Source: Salegentibacter salegens
GTDB taxonomy: Bacteria > Bacteroidota > Bacteroidia > Flavobacteriales > Flavobacteriaceae
Reading direction: 5' to 3'
Length of the DNA stretch: 64,000 bases
Assembly (NCBI RefSeq): GCF_900142975.1
Contig: NZ_LT670848.1
Coordinates: forward strand, 3,946,000 to 4,009,999
The first letter of the stretch is position 1, and each line of letters starts with the position of its first letter. Shown here in pieces: positions 45,665 to 53,700 of the stretch. The position numbers and the translations under genes were made by a program. A model generated the notes under the pieces. The model did no database searches. It was not told the origin of the DNA and was given only the letters and a program-made list of their open reading frames with translations.

Positions 45665-46265
45665 GAAGAAATTTATTCTATTATCAATTTTGAGTTCGAC
45701 AACTATTTTTTTGGCCTGCAGTCCGGAAAATACTGATGATGAACAAGAAAATTTCAATACCGATCCTGTTTCTCTTAATATTGGTTTAGAGGAAAATTGT
45801 GCAGAAACCGAAACTTACTGTGCCATGAGTGATACGTGCGGTGAGGAGTTTTTAAATTTAATTGATTTCCAATATAATGACTCTGAGTTAGAATTTACCA
45901 TGTACTTCAATTCCCAAATTGAAAATAATTTTAGCCTTGAAACTTTAAGAAACAATTTCGAATACTTGAATTTTGTTATAAGATTTCCTGAACAAAAAAC
46001 AGATAGTATGTCATATGCTTATGTTCACAAATTACCCATAAGAGAATTGAACACTCCGAGTGAAGAAGGCTTTACTCTAAGTTTTGATAATTATGAAGAT
46101 GGAGTTATTACTGGTTCGCTAATAGGTGATATATCAGAAATGACTAAAGTTAAACAATCAGATGATCCTAATTGTATAATGGATGATATCATGGGGATTT
46201 GTACTGAAGAAATTAGTGTAGAAAAAGCAGTTGCTATAGATTTTAAATTTTGTTTAGACAGATAG
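45663..46265 (+). CDS. Lipoprotein, 200 aa, unknown function
   Basis: The signal MKKFILLSILSSTTIFLAC gives a lipoprotein with Cys19. The mature protein is acidic, with four Cys in its first 45 residues (CAETETYCAMSDTC) and two more near the end (CIMDDIMGIC), and a predicted beta-rich core. It shares signal-peptide codons and the 5' block with the upstream lipoprotein but not the body. No domain recognised; it ends convergently with the Nramp-like gene. Confidence 0.75.
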   Translation: MKKFILLSILSSTTIFLACSPENTDDEQENFNTDPVSLNIGLEENCAETETYCAMSDTCGEEFLNLIDFQYNDSELEFTMYFNSQIENNFSLETLRNNFEYLNFVIRFPEQKTDSMSYAYVHKLPIRELNTPSEEGFTLSFDNYEDGVITGSLIGDISEMTKVKQSDDPNCIMDDIMGICTEEISVEKAVAIDFKFCLDR

Positions 46266-46286
46266 TTAGTGCTTATTATAGCGTCA

Positions 46287-47555
46287 CTATCCTAAAAACG
46301 TAATATACAAATACACAAAATTAAAAACTACTAAAAGAGCGAAGCATACTAAGCTGAAAATCCTATAACTCTTTACAGGGCGGTGTTTTTCAGGCATTTG
46401 CTTTCCTGTAACCAGTTTATAATTAAACCAGGCTAGAAATGGTGCTGATAGAAATGAAAGTCCGGCGGCGAAATCTACCAAAATTGTAAACGAACCGGAG
46501 AGAAAATACAAAATAGAAAGCGAAAGAACCGGGATAATAAAAATGGAAATTCGGTAAATTTTCCATTTTTCTTTTTTGTCTTCAGGTTTATCCTTTTCCG
46601 GGTTTTTTAATTCAGAAATTACTCTAGGGTAAGCATCGGTTACGGTTAAAACCGTACTTAACATGGTAATAAAAGCCGCAACCGAAATTAAAGGTTTGCT
46701 CCATTCGCCAAGCGTTTTTCCGTATAATTCCACCAACTGACTCGAGAATTCCACACTATTACTAGAAAATGAAGTTCCGCTGCCAAACATGACTAAAACA
46801 CCAAGCAAAAAGAATAGCAAACCTATAAAAGCAGCCGAAAAATAACCCACATTGAAATCGGCGAAAGCACCTTTTACAGAAATTTTTTGTTGGTTTTGTA
46901 ATGCTTTCTCTTTAGTCCAGATAGAATGCCAAACCGAAGCATCTAGCGGAATAGGCATCCATCCCATAAAAGCGATTATAAAACCCAAACTGGCGGTAGT
47001 CCATAACGAAGGCGGTTTGGTGGTAACTGCATCGTTAACCGTTCCCGCACCAAAAGCCATAATTACTGCAGCGAGTGTAGCGAGGGTTAATGCAGTAACG
47101 ATCACTTTCATACTTTTATCAAGTCCGGGATATTTTCCTATTAGCAATAAGGCGATGCAAGCAGCGAGAATAATTCCGCTCCAAAGAAAAGGAGACCAGC
47201 CAAAATTGAATAAACGCTCGGCCAGGCCAGCAGTCACAATAGTCACCGCGGCTTGAATAATAAACATACTTCCTACAGTAATTAAAATATAGATCCAATA
47301 AGGAAATTTACCAAGCTTTTTATAACCGGTAATTAGGTGATTTCCGGTACCTGCGGCAAACCTGGGACCAAATTCAAGAAAAGGGTATTTTGAAATACAA
47401 GCTATAATCAAAACCCAGATGAGGATAAATCCATAATCGGCACCGGCCCGGGTGGCCTGTATTAAATGCGAAACCCCAATAGCCGCTCCCGCCAGTAAAA
47501 AACCGGGTCCTATACTTTTTAAAATGGATGATTTTGAAGTAGTTTTTTGTTTCAT
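46287..47555 (-). CDS. Second Nramp-like membrane protein, divergent
   Basis: The 422-residue protein has about 11 membrane segments and an Nramp-type start (LKSIGPGFLLAGAAIGVSHL). Where Nramp importers have DPGN this one has GVSH (residues 27-30), and its TM6 reads WMPIPLDASVWHS instead of a MPH motif. It therefore probably does not carry Mn2+ or Fe2+ in the usual way. It differs from the pxp-linked paralog at both sites, so the two have separate substrates. Substrate unknown; no operon partner. Confidence 0.83.
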   Translation of the reverse strand: MKQKTTSKSSILKSIGPGFLLAGAAIGVSHLIQATRAGADYGFILIWVLIIACISKYPFLEFGPRFAAGTGNHLITGYKKLGKFPYWIYILITVGSMFIIQAAVTIVTAGLAERLFNFGWSPFLWSGIILAACIALLLIGKYPGLDKSMKVIVTALTLATLAAVIMAFGAGTVNDAVTTKPPSLWTTASLGFIIAFMGWMPIPLDASVWHSIWTKEKALQNQQKISVKGAFADFNVGYFSAAFIGLLFFLLGVLVMFGSGTSFSSNSVEFSSQLVELYGKTLGEWSKPLISVAAFITMLSTVLTVTDAYPRVISELKNPEKDKPEDKKEKWKIYRISIFIIPVLSLSILYFLSGSFTILVDFAAGLSFLSAPFLAWFNYKLVTGKQMPEKHRPVKSYRIFSLVCFALLVVFNFVYLYITFLG

Positions 47556-47642
47556 TTCAAAGTTTGACTTTATAGACTTCCCGACTGCGCTCTAAGTGAC
47601 AGGTTCAGAAAGAATAGTATAAGGTTTCAAAATTCTCTTAAA

Positions 47643-48278
47643 TTAAGCAAATTCACCAATAAGGTCGGTATTAACTTCGTGACCACCGTTATATGTTTTT
47701 ATTTCAAAATTATCAGGGAATAAATCTTTTAGTCTTTTTTCCTCCACTTTAATAATTCCATTTTTTAGGTATTCATCTTCGGTCCCATAAATAAAGGTGA
47801 AATTGGTATTTTTTAAAAATTGAAAATCTTCCCTCGTTAATTCTGCTGGAACTTTTCCTGAATGCATAATTAATTCATCGCACTTAATTCTTCGTTTCGC
47901 GATCCAACGTGTCGCTACCGAAACTCCTTGCGAATATCCTAAAATAATAAGTCTGGGTGCATTTTCGAGGTTTTCAGCTTTGTAAACTTCATCTAAATAA
48001 TTTAATACATTTTCGGTTTCGGCCTCGGTGCGTTCTTTGGTAAGCCAGGATGCGCCTACGTGTTTATACTCGTTGTTAAGGTAATATTTAGACTGGGCCT
48101 GCGGAGCGATAATATAATTTTCTTCAGAGTTTAAGTGGTGAAAGTGTCGCAGGAAATATCTGCTTAAATAGCCAATTCCGTGGCAAACCAGCCATACGGT
48201 TTTTGTTTTTTCAGTAAAATCGTTTAAAACGCTGTAGGTGTTTGTGATCTGGTAAGAAAGCAGCTTTTCGGTACTCAT
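47643..48278 (-). CDS. Alpha/beta hydrolase, esterase/phospholipase type
   Basis: The 211-residue protein has the nucleophile elbow LILGYSQGVS with Ser116, a likely acid in FIYGTEDEYLK and the His in NGGHEVNTD, giving a complete triad. VWLVCHGIGYLSRYFLRHF supplies the oxyanion region. Size and order fit the carboxylesterase/phospholipase (YpfH-like) group. It lacks a signal peptide and is probably cytosolic. Substrate unknown. Confidence 0.88.
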   Translation of the reverse strand: MSTEKLLSYQITNTYSVLNDFTEKTKTVWLVCHGIGYLSRYFLRHFHHLNSEENYIIAPQAQSKYYLNNEYKHVGASWLTKERTEAETENVLNYLDEVYKAENLENAPRLIILGYSQGVSVATRWIAKRRIKCDELIMHSGKVPAELTREDFQFLKNTNFTFIYGTEDEYLKNGIIKVEEKRLKDLFPDNFEIKTYNGGHEVNTDLIGEFA

Positions 48279-48474
48279 TCAGAATTGGTTTTTATGTGTT
48301 TTTTAAAGGGAAACCCTCCCTTAATCATTGAGAATTTCTCATTAAATTTAAAATATCTTCGAAGAGTACATTATTAGGCCCTGTGACCTTTAATTATTGC
48401 AATAAACAATCGTGTTATGCAATAAATTCCCCCCTATTATTTATAACCAACAAAATTAATTAATACTAATTATT

Positions 48475-50334
48475 ATGAAAATTTTTATAACTAGATTATT
48501 TTTATCTGTTTTCCTATGCGTTGTATGTTTTTCTTGTAGTGAAGATGAGAACCCTGGAGTCGAGCAACAAGTTTCAGATGGTGTAGCAGAGCTTTACTTA
48601 GGTCCTGTGCTTGATGCTGAGATAAGAAAAGCCCTCCAAAAACAGGAGGCCGACCTTCCTGAATGTTCAGAAGATGCGCCAGCTTATGCACAAATTTCTT
48701 TGGTATATGGTGATGCTAATACACCTGTAGATGTTATTGTTCCCATTATAATTGATGGAAATGATTTGTTTACCGATTATGATGAAGCTCTGGAAATTCC
48801 TGTGGCTTCCGGCGAAACAACAGTCTCTGTTACCTTAAACGATTTTCTTGTATGGAATGACGATGGAGGTGCTCCAGGAGAAGTAATATGGGCAGCTCCC
48901 AAGACTGGAAGCGATTTTGCTGGCATCGTTTCTCAATCCCTTCCTTTTAGCTGGGATTTGAGAGCAGGATCCAAAACCTATACCGATGTTGAGGTATTGT
49001 GCTTTGATGACCGAGATGTGAATCTGTTCGGCTATCAATTCTTTGATATTATACCTGTAGAAATTTATGAATTCTGCGTATTTGCCAATTACTGTAACGA
49101 TGCTGGAAGACATTTTACCGCTAATTATACATTTGATATAACTTATATAGGTGATGATAACAATATACCGTTATATACCGGCGAAATGCCAATGACAGGG
49201 AATACAGAAGATGACGATTCTGGCGACTGGTATGCCGATCCTTTATGTTTAGCTATTCCAGCTCCTATATATGGAGAGGGACCCGATACTGATTATATTA
49301 GGGTTACTGCTACCCTGACGAATTGGGATGCTAATTATCCTGCACCAGGCGCTGTAGATCCTATTTCTGAAGATTTAAGCTGGAACGAGGTACAGAGTTT
49401 CTTTGTAGATGGTGATAACATGAATTACTGGCATATATTCTTTAATTGCGAAGATGATGATGGTGGTCAAACCGGCTCAGACGATGATGGGGATGGAGTT
49501 CCTAATGATATTGATGAATGTCCAGATACAGATCCCGGAGTAGAAGTAGATACAGTTGGATGTGAAAGTATCCAGGTTCCCGGAAGAGATGTGGTTGTAT
49601 TAAACGATATAAATATATTTGATAATACCGCCCTCGCAGATCCCGATAATGTGAGATTTGTTCAAAATCTCGTGAATTATACAACCACGGGAGTAAGAAA
49701 CAGCGGTGATGTAGTTTGGATAGATCGTGGGCGCAATGCAAGATGCTATAGTAATGGAGAATGTACCGAAACAGGATGGGCTACCACCGAATCTGTTATG
49801 GAAGATGAAGGTTTTACCGTAGAGAGTATTTTCTCAACTGTAGGTTCTTTAACAAGCATTCCTTCAGATGTTAAAATAGTGATGCTGGTTATGCCAACTT
49901 CGCAATATACGGTAGACGAAATCAATACTTTAAAGCAATTTGCTGCCGATGGTGGAAGAATAATTTTTGTTGGGGAGTATGACTCATTTTATGCAAATAT
50001 TGAAGTCGAAAATCAGTTCCTTGCAAATATGGGTGCGGTTTTATTCAATAGTGGTGGACGAGTTGATTGTGATTATACCATATTACCTTCAGCATCGAAT
50101 AGAGATCATCCCATTATGGCAGGTATAGAAGATCTAACTATTGCCTGTGCTTCTGTAATAGAACCCGGAGATGGAGACTTTGCCTTATTCTATGATACTA
50201 CAAATACTTTAGTTCTTGGGGGAGTAGCAAAAATAGATACAGCACCAATAACTGAACTTAAGCAGGCAGCAAGATCGAAACTTAGAGCAACAACCACACG
50301 TATATCTAATCAATCTTCGTCTACAGGATATTAA
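48475..50334 (+). CDS. Large lipoprotein with thrombospondin-3-like repeat
   Basis: The 619-residue protein has a lipobox (VVCFSC, Cys21). Residues 30-330 are a beta-rich, acidic, extracytoplasmic region without a recognised domain. DDDGDGVPNDIDECPDTDPG (about 339-358) is a calcium-binding thrombospondin type 3-like linker. From about 370 to 600 the pattern (GRDVVVLNDINIFDN, VKIVMLVMPTSQYTVDEINT, GGRIIFVGEYDSFY) suggests a glutamine-amidotransferase-like or DUF4350-type alpha/beta domain. Probably at the cell surface; function unknown. Its own terminator follows. Confidence 0.8.
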   Translation: MKIFITRLFLSVFLCVVCFSCSEDENPGVEQQVSDGVAELYLGPVLDAEIRKALQKQEADLPECSEDAPAYAQISLVYGDANTPVDVIVPIIIDGNDLFTDYDEALEIPVASGETTVSVTLNDFLVWNDDGGAPGEVIWAAPKTGSDFAGIVSQSLPFSWDLRAGSKTYTDVEVLCFDDRDVNLFGYQFFDIIPVEIYEFCVFANYCNDAGRHFTANYTFDITYIGDDNNIPLYTGEMPMTGNTEDDDSGDWYADPLCLAIPAPIYGEGPDTDYIRVTATLTNWDANYPAPGAVDPISEDLSWNEVQSFFVDGDNMNYWHIFFNCEDDDGGQTGSDDDGDGVPNDIDECPDTDPGVEVDTVGCESIQVPGRDVVVLNDINIFDNTALADPDNVRFVQNLVNYTTTGVRNSGDVVWIDRGRNARCYSNGECTETGWATTESVMEDEGFTVESIFSTVGSLTSIPSDVKIVMLVMPTSQYTVDEINTLKQFAADGGRIIFVGEYDSFYANIEVENQFLANMGAVLFNSGGRVDCDYTILPSASNRDHPIMAGIEDLTIACASVIEPGDGDFALFYDTTNTLVLGGVAKIDTAPITELKQAARSKLRATTTRISNQSSSTGY

Positions 50335-50355
50335 TAAATAAATTTTTAATCAATT

Positions 50356-50381
50356 AAAAAGCCGCTATAAAGCGGCTTTTT
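50356..50381 (+). terminator. Intrinsic terminator after the large lipoprotein
   Basis: AAAAAGCCGCT (50356-50366), loop ATAA, AGCGGCTTTTT (50371-50381), perfect 11-bp stem followed by more T. It lies 22 bases after the stop and separates it from the men genes. Confidence 0.85.
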
Positions 50382-50745
50382 TTATAAACAGTGCAAATTG
50401 TTCTTAGCCTCTTACTTCTTTCTCAATACTTATTTTTATTATTGGTTTCGTACTTTTACGATATAACCAATTTTTTAAATGATGACCAAAGAAGAAATTC
50501 TGGACCTTTCTAAAAAAGTGTGTAAAAACACGCTTATGGAAACTTTGGAAATTGAATTTACCGAAGTGGGGGAAGATTATTTAATAGCCAAAATGCCGGT
50601 TACCCCAAAAGTGCACCAGCCCGATGGCGTGTTGCACGGTGGCGCCAGCGTGGCTTTGGCAGAAAGTGTTGGCAGTATGGCCAGTTATGTTTTTTTAGAT
50701 ACGGAAGAGTTTTTTATACGCGGGATTGAAATTTCTGCCAATCAT

Positions 50746-52133
50746 CACAACCATCCGAAAGTTGAAAAATAAAATAGCCTGAGAATCCCTTATTTTTGTT
50801 TTGGACAAAAAAAATAATTTTTATGGGACTCTTCAGGCGCACTAAAAATACAAACAAACCTCTTCTTCGACAAATAATTGACCTATGTCCTCGCTGGATG
50901 CTCACGCGTTGTGCCGATGAGCACAATGGCGACAAGGGGTGCAGCAGATATAAGACCTACGATCAATTCGTTGCCCAAACTTTCGGACAGCTGAATAAAT
51001 GCTACACTCTTAGTGACATTTCCACTGGTATCGGGGTCAGCGAAACATTTATTTCGGATTTGGGTCTTGAGCAGAGCCCAGCGCGTTCTACCATGAGCGA
51101 TGGCAACAAAAAGAGGAGTTATAAAGTCTTCGAGAGCTTATATTACCGGTTGTTAGGGCACTATGGCCGACTATTGTCGAAGCACGGACAGTCTCATATA
51201 ATCAAGGAAATCAAAGACCGTGACATAAAATTGATCGACAGCACCACGATCAGTCTATGTCTGTCCATGTTCGATTGGGCAAAGTTTCGGACAGCTAAAG
51301 GAGGTATAAAAATACATACCTGCTGGGACGATGCCATGATGATCCCCGATATGGTCAATATAACAGAGGCAAAGCTCCATGACAGCAAAGGACTGGCCCA
51401 ATCCGTTTTCCGAAAGGGAACGGTCATCGTGGAGGACAGGGCGTACTTCGATTTTCTGTTGATGCGCCAGAGGATCGCGGCAGAAAATGTTTTTGTCACT
51501 CGCATCAAGATCAATACGGTCTATCAAACCTTGGAAGAACTGGAGCTCCCCGAAGGTAGCGATCAGGATATCCTAAAAGACGAGATCATCGTTTTACCAA
51601 GCAAGAAGGCCGTGGAAACAGGCATTGCGGAACACCCTCTCCGGTTGGTGCACGTTTATAAGCAGGACGAGAACAAAGTGATAGAAATAATCACCAACAA
51701 CTTGGATTGGAGCGCCAGGACCATCGCGGACCTTTATAAAAAACGATGGGATATTGAACTTTTTTTTAAGGCGATAAAACAGAACCTCCAAATAAAGACC
51801 TTCCTTGGAACCAGTGAGAACGCCGTAAAATCACAAATATACATCGCGCTCATAACCTATTTGCTGCTCCAGATAATTGTGAGGACAATAGCCAAAAAAG
51901 AACATGCATTTTCCAATTTCGTGGAAAAGATCAGGATCTGTCTATGTTTTTATCTTACCCTCGATTATGCCTGCAATACCGTAGGAGAAGGGGCGAAAAG
52001 AATAAGGGGTCAGACCAAACTCCACTATAGGGTAGATCCAGACTTATTTTCTCCCATTAGCCCTAATTGAAGCCTGAAAATAGGGGTGGCCGAAGGTTTT
52101 AGGTTTAAAGTCAAAAACTTTCGGATGAGTGTG
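50746..52133 (+). mobile_element. IS4-family insertion sequence, 1388 bp
   Basis: The element is bounded by imperfect inverted repeats: CACAACCATCCGAAAGTTG at the left and, on the complementary strand, CACACTCATCCGAAAGTTT at the right (4 mismatches in 19). A direct repeat GCCAATCAT occurs at 50737-50745 and 52134-52142. It carries one transposase gene. Base composition is visibly more GC-rich than the host, consistent with recent arrival. Confidence 0.93.
50823..52070 (+). CDS. IS4-family transposase
   Basis: With the ATG at 50823 the product has 415 residues (a TTG at 50796 would add nine). It has an N-terminal DUF4372-like region (YDQFVAQTFGQLNKCYTLSD), DDE catalytic positions in LIDSTTISLCLS and VIVEDRAYFDF, and the Y-(2)-R-(3)-E-(6)-K signature YKKRWDIELFFKAIKQNL, which defines IS4 relatives. 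A TATTTTTG box at 50791-50798 could be its promoter -7 element. The reading frame is intact, so the element may still be mobile. Confidence 0.94.
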   Translation: MGLFRRTKNTNKPLLRQIIDLCPRWMLTRCADEHNGDKGCSRYKTYDQFVAQTFGQLNKCYTLSDISTGIGVSETFISDLGLEQSPARSTMSDGNKKRSYKVFESLYYRLLGHYGRLLSKHGQSHIIKEIKDRDIKLIDSTTISLCLSMFDWAKFRTAKGGIKIHTCWDDAMMIPDMVNITEAKLHDSKGLAQSVFRKGTVIVEDRAYFDFLLMRQRIAAENVFVTRIKINTVYQTLEELELPEGSDQDILKDEIIVLPSKKAVETGIAEHPLRLVHVYKQDENKVIEIITNNLDWSARTIADLYKKRWDIELFFKAIKQNLQIKTFLGTSENAVKSQIYIALITYLLLQIIVRTIAKKEHAFSNFVEKIRICLCFYLTLDYACNTVGEGAKRIRGQTKLHYRVDPDLFSPISPN

Positions 52134-52301
52134 GCCAATCATTTAAAAAGTATTGCTGAAGGTTTTGTGTTTGCCAGGGCTTCATTTATTCATAAAGGCC
52201 GAACAACGCAGTTGTGCGAAATAAAAATTACCGACGAAGCCGATAACCTGATTTCTATGGTAAAACTGACTACCATAGCTTTGCCAAAAAAGAAATAAAA
52301 A

Positions 52302-53450
52302 ATGATGAGCGACGAATTTTTCACAAAATTAGATGCACAAATTCAAAGCGGAAATCCCTTTGTAGCCTATAGAAATCCTAAGGCAAAGAATGGGTTAACC
52401 AAAGCTTTGCTTCAGGATTCAGCTGAAATTTATAAAACCAGTAATTTCACCGAAAACGGATTTATATTTTCGCCTTTTAAAAATGCTGAAAATACATTTT
52501 TGATTCCCTCAGAAAATGCCGAAATTATTACTGCGGAATACCCGGCTGAAAATTTAGAAGGAGTAAAGAAAGAAAACACAGCATTTCCCCCGGCTTATAC
52601 CAATAATGAAGCGAAAATTAAGCACGAAAAATTGGTTCAAAAGGGGATTGAAGTCATAGAAGAGGGAGAATTGAAAAAAGTAGTTTTGTCCCGTAAAGAA
52701 GATGTGCAAACCCAACTCAATGCCCTGGATATTTTTAAGAATTTGCTTAAAAAATATGAAACGGCTTTTGTGTATTTCTGGTTTCATCCCCAAACCGGGA
52801 TTTGGCTTGGTGCCACACCAGAAACACTTTTAAACGTAGAGCGTGATAAATTTAAAACTATGGCCCTGGCGGGAACCCAGGCTTTTAAGGGAACTTCGTC
52901 TGTTAACTGGGGAGAAAAAGAAATTGAAGAACAACAAATTGTTACCGATTCGATTTTGGAAAATCTCGAACATAAAGTTTCGGGCACCATTCATAAATCA
53001 GAGCCATATACATCTAAAGCCGGTAATTTGCTGCATTTGCAAACCGATATAACGGGAATGTTGAATCTGGAAAAAAAAACAAGCCTTAAAAGCTTGATTT
53101 TAGCCTTACACCCAACTCCAGCCGTATGCGGACTTCCGAAGAAAATGGCGCAACAATTTATTTTAGAAAATGAAGACTATGATCGCGAATTTTATTCGGG
53201 CTTTTTAGGAGAATTGAATATGAAAAAGGAGGTAAAGCGAAATAACAATCGCAGAAACCAGGAAAATCAAGCTTATGGAAGCATCCTGAAACAAACTTCC
53301 TTATTTGTAAATCTACGTTGCATGAAACTGGAAGCGGGAAAAGCCAGGTTATTTATTGGTGGTGGGATTACAAAAGATTCCAATCCTGCCGATGAATGGC
53401 AGGAAACCGTAAATAAATCGCATACCATAAAATCGGTACTTGTTAAATAA
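52302..53450 (+). CDS. menF: Isochorismate synthase
   Basis: The 382-residue chorismate-binding enzyme has AYFWFHPQTGIWLGATPETLL-type motifs (FVYFWFHPQTGIWLGATPET), MALAGTQAFKG, ALHPTPAVCGLPKKMA and RLFIGGGITKDSNPADEW. It converts chorismate to isochorismate, the first menaquinone-specific step. It starts four bases after the menI stop, so it is probably in the same transcript; the IS in menI may thus also lower its expression. Salicylate-type EntC is similar, but menD next door favours menaquinone. Confidence 0.92.
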   Translation: MMSDEFFTKLDAQIQSGNPFVAYRNPKAKNGLTKALLQDSAEIYKTSNFTENGFIFSPFKNAENTFLIPSENAEIITAEYPAENLEGVKKENTAFPPAYTNNEAKIKHEKLVQKGIEVIEEGELKKVVLSRKEDVQTQLNALDIFKNLLKKYETAFVYFWFHPQTGIWLGATPETLLNVERDKFKTMALAGTQAFKGTSSVNWGEKEIEEQQIVTDSILENLEHKVSGTIHKSEPYTSKAGNLLHLQTDITGMLNLEKKTSLKSLILALHPTPAVCGLPKKMAQQFILENEDYDREFYSGFLGELNMKKEVKRNNNRRNQENQAYGSILKQTSLFVNLRCMKLEAGKARLFIGGGITKDSNPADEWQETVNKSHTIKSVLVK

Positions 53451-53700
53451 GGTCAAAACCTCCACTGGAAATCCTTTTGAAATTGTAATTTTGAGCTATT
53501 CAAATTAACTAATAAGGTTGAAAAATCTACTAGTTCTAATGTAAAATTTCTCGTTACTCTGTCCCGATGCTTCGGGATTATTTCAGAATCTATGTTATCG
53601 TTCAACCTAGAACCTGAATCAAGTTTAGGTTGACGGGGTTAAAAATAAAGATCTCACAGGTTTTCAAAACCTGTGAGGTCTGGTTTGAAAAATAAACTTT
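53451..53700. other. menF-menD gap with two repeat types
   Basis: 250 bases without ORF. Holds a degraded member of the CGTCATGCTGAA family (53552-53636; inner CCCGATgctTCGGG hairpin) and the palindrome at 53653-53677. The menD GTG lies 23 bases beyond the palindrome. Confidence 0.65.
53653..53677. repeat. Palindrome CTCACAGGTTTT upstream of menD
   Basis: CTCACAGGTTTT-c-AAAACCTGTGAG, a perfect 12-bp stem with a one-base centre (a hairpin would open to 3-5 bases). Followed by GTCTGG. Same sequence type as 26194-26222. Confidence 0.85.

Larger units (their letters stand above)
50479..52298 (+). pseudogene. menI: menI-type hotdog thioesterase, split by an IS element
   Basis: Two pieces, 50479-50745 (89 codons) and 52143-52298 (51 codons plus stop), flank the insertion. 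Removing the element and one copy of the 9-bp duplication GCCAATCAT joins them in frame into a 140-residue protein with HQPDGVLHGGASVALAESVG (active-site helix) and ISANH joined to LKSIAEGF, then HKGRTTQLCEI. This is the PaaI/MenI type that hydrolyses 1,4-dihydroxy-2-naphthoyl-CoA in menaquinone synthesis. menF, menD and menB downstream support that name. In its present state the first piece would end with eight IS-encoded residues, losing the C-terminal strands. Loss of activity is likely. Confidence 0.9.

Noticed and set aside
46852..47256. Plus-strand frame of 134 codons opposite the second Nramp-like gene
   Set aside because: Antisense shadow of membrane-segment codons.
50760..50772. Last eight codons of the truncated menI frame (HNHPKVEK) as a natural protein end
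   Set aside because: They come from the left inverted repeat of the IS, as shown by the target duplication and the restored frame.
52086..52298. Independent 70-codon gene after the transposase
   Set aside because: Its first part is IS right-end sequence and the rest is the C-terminal piece of the split menI gene.
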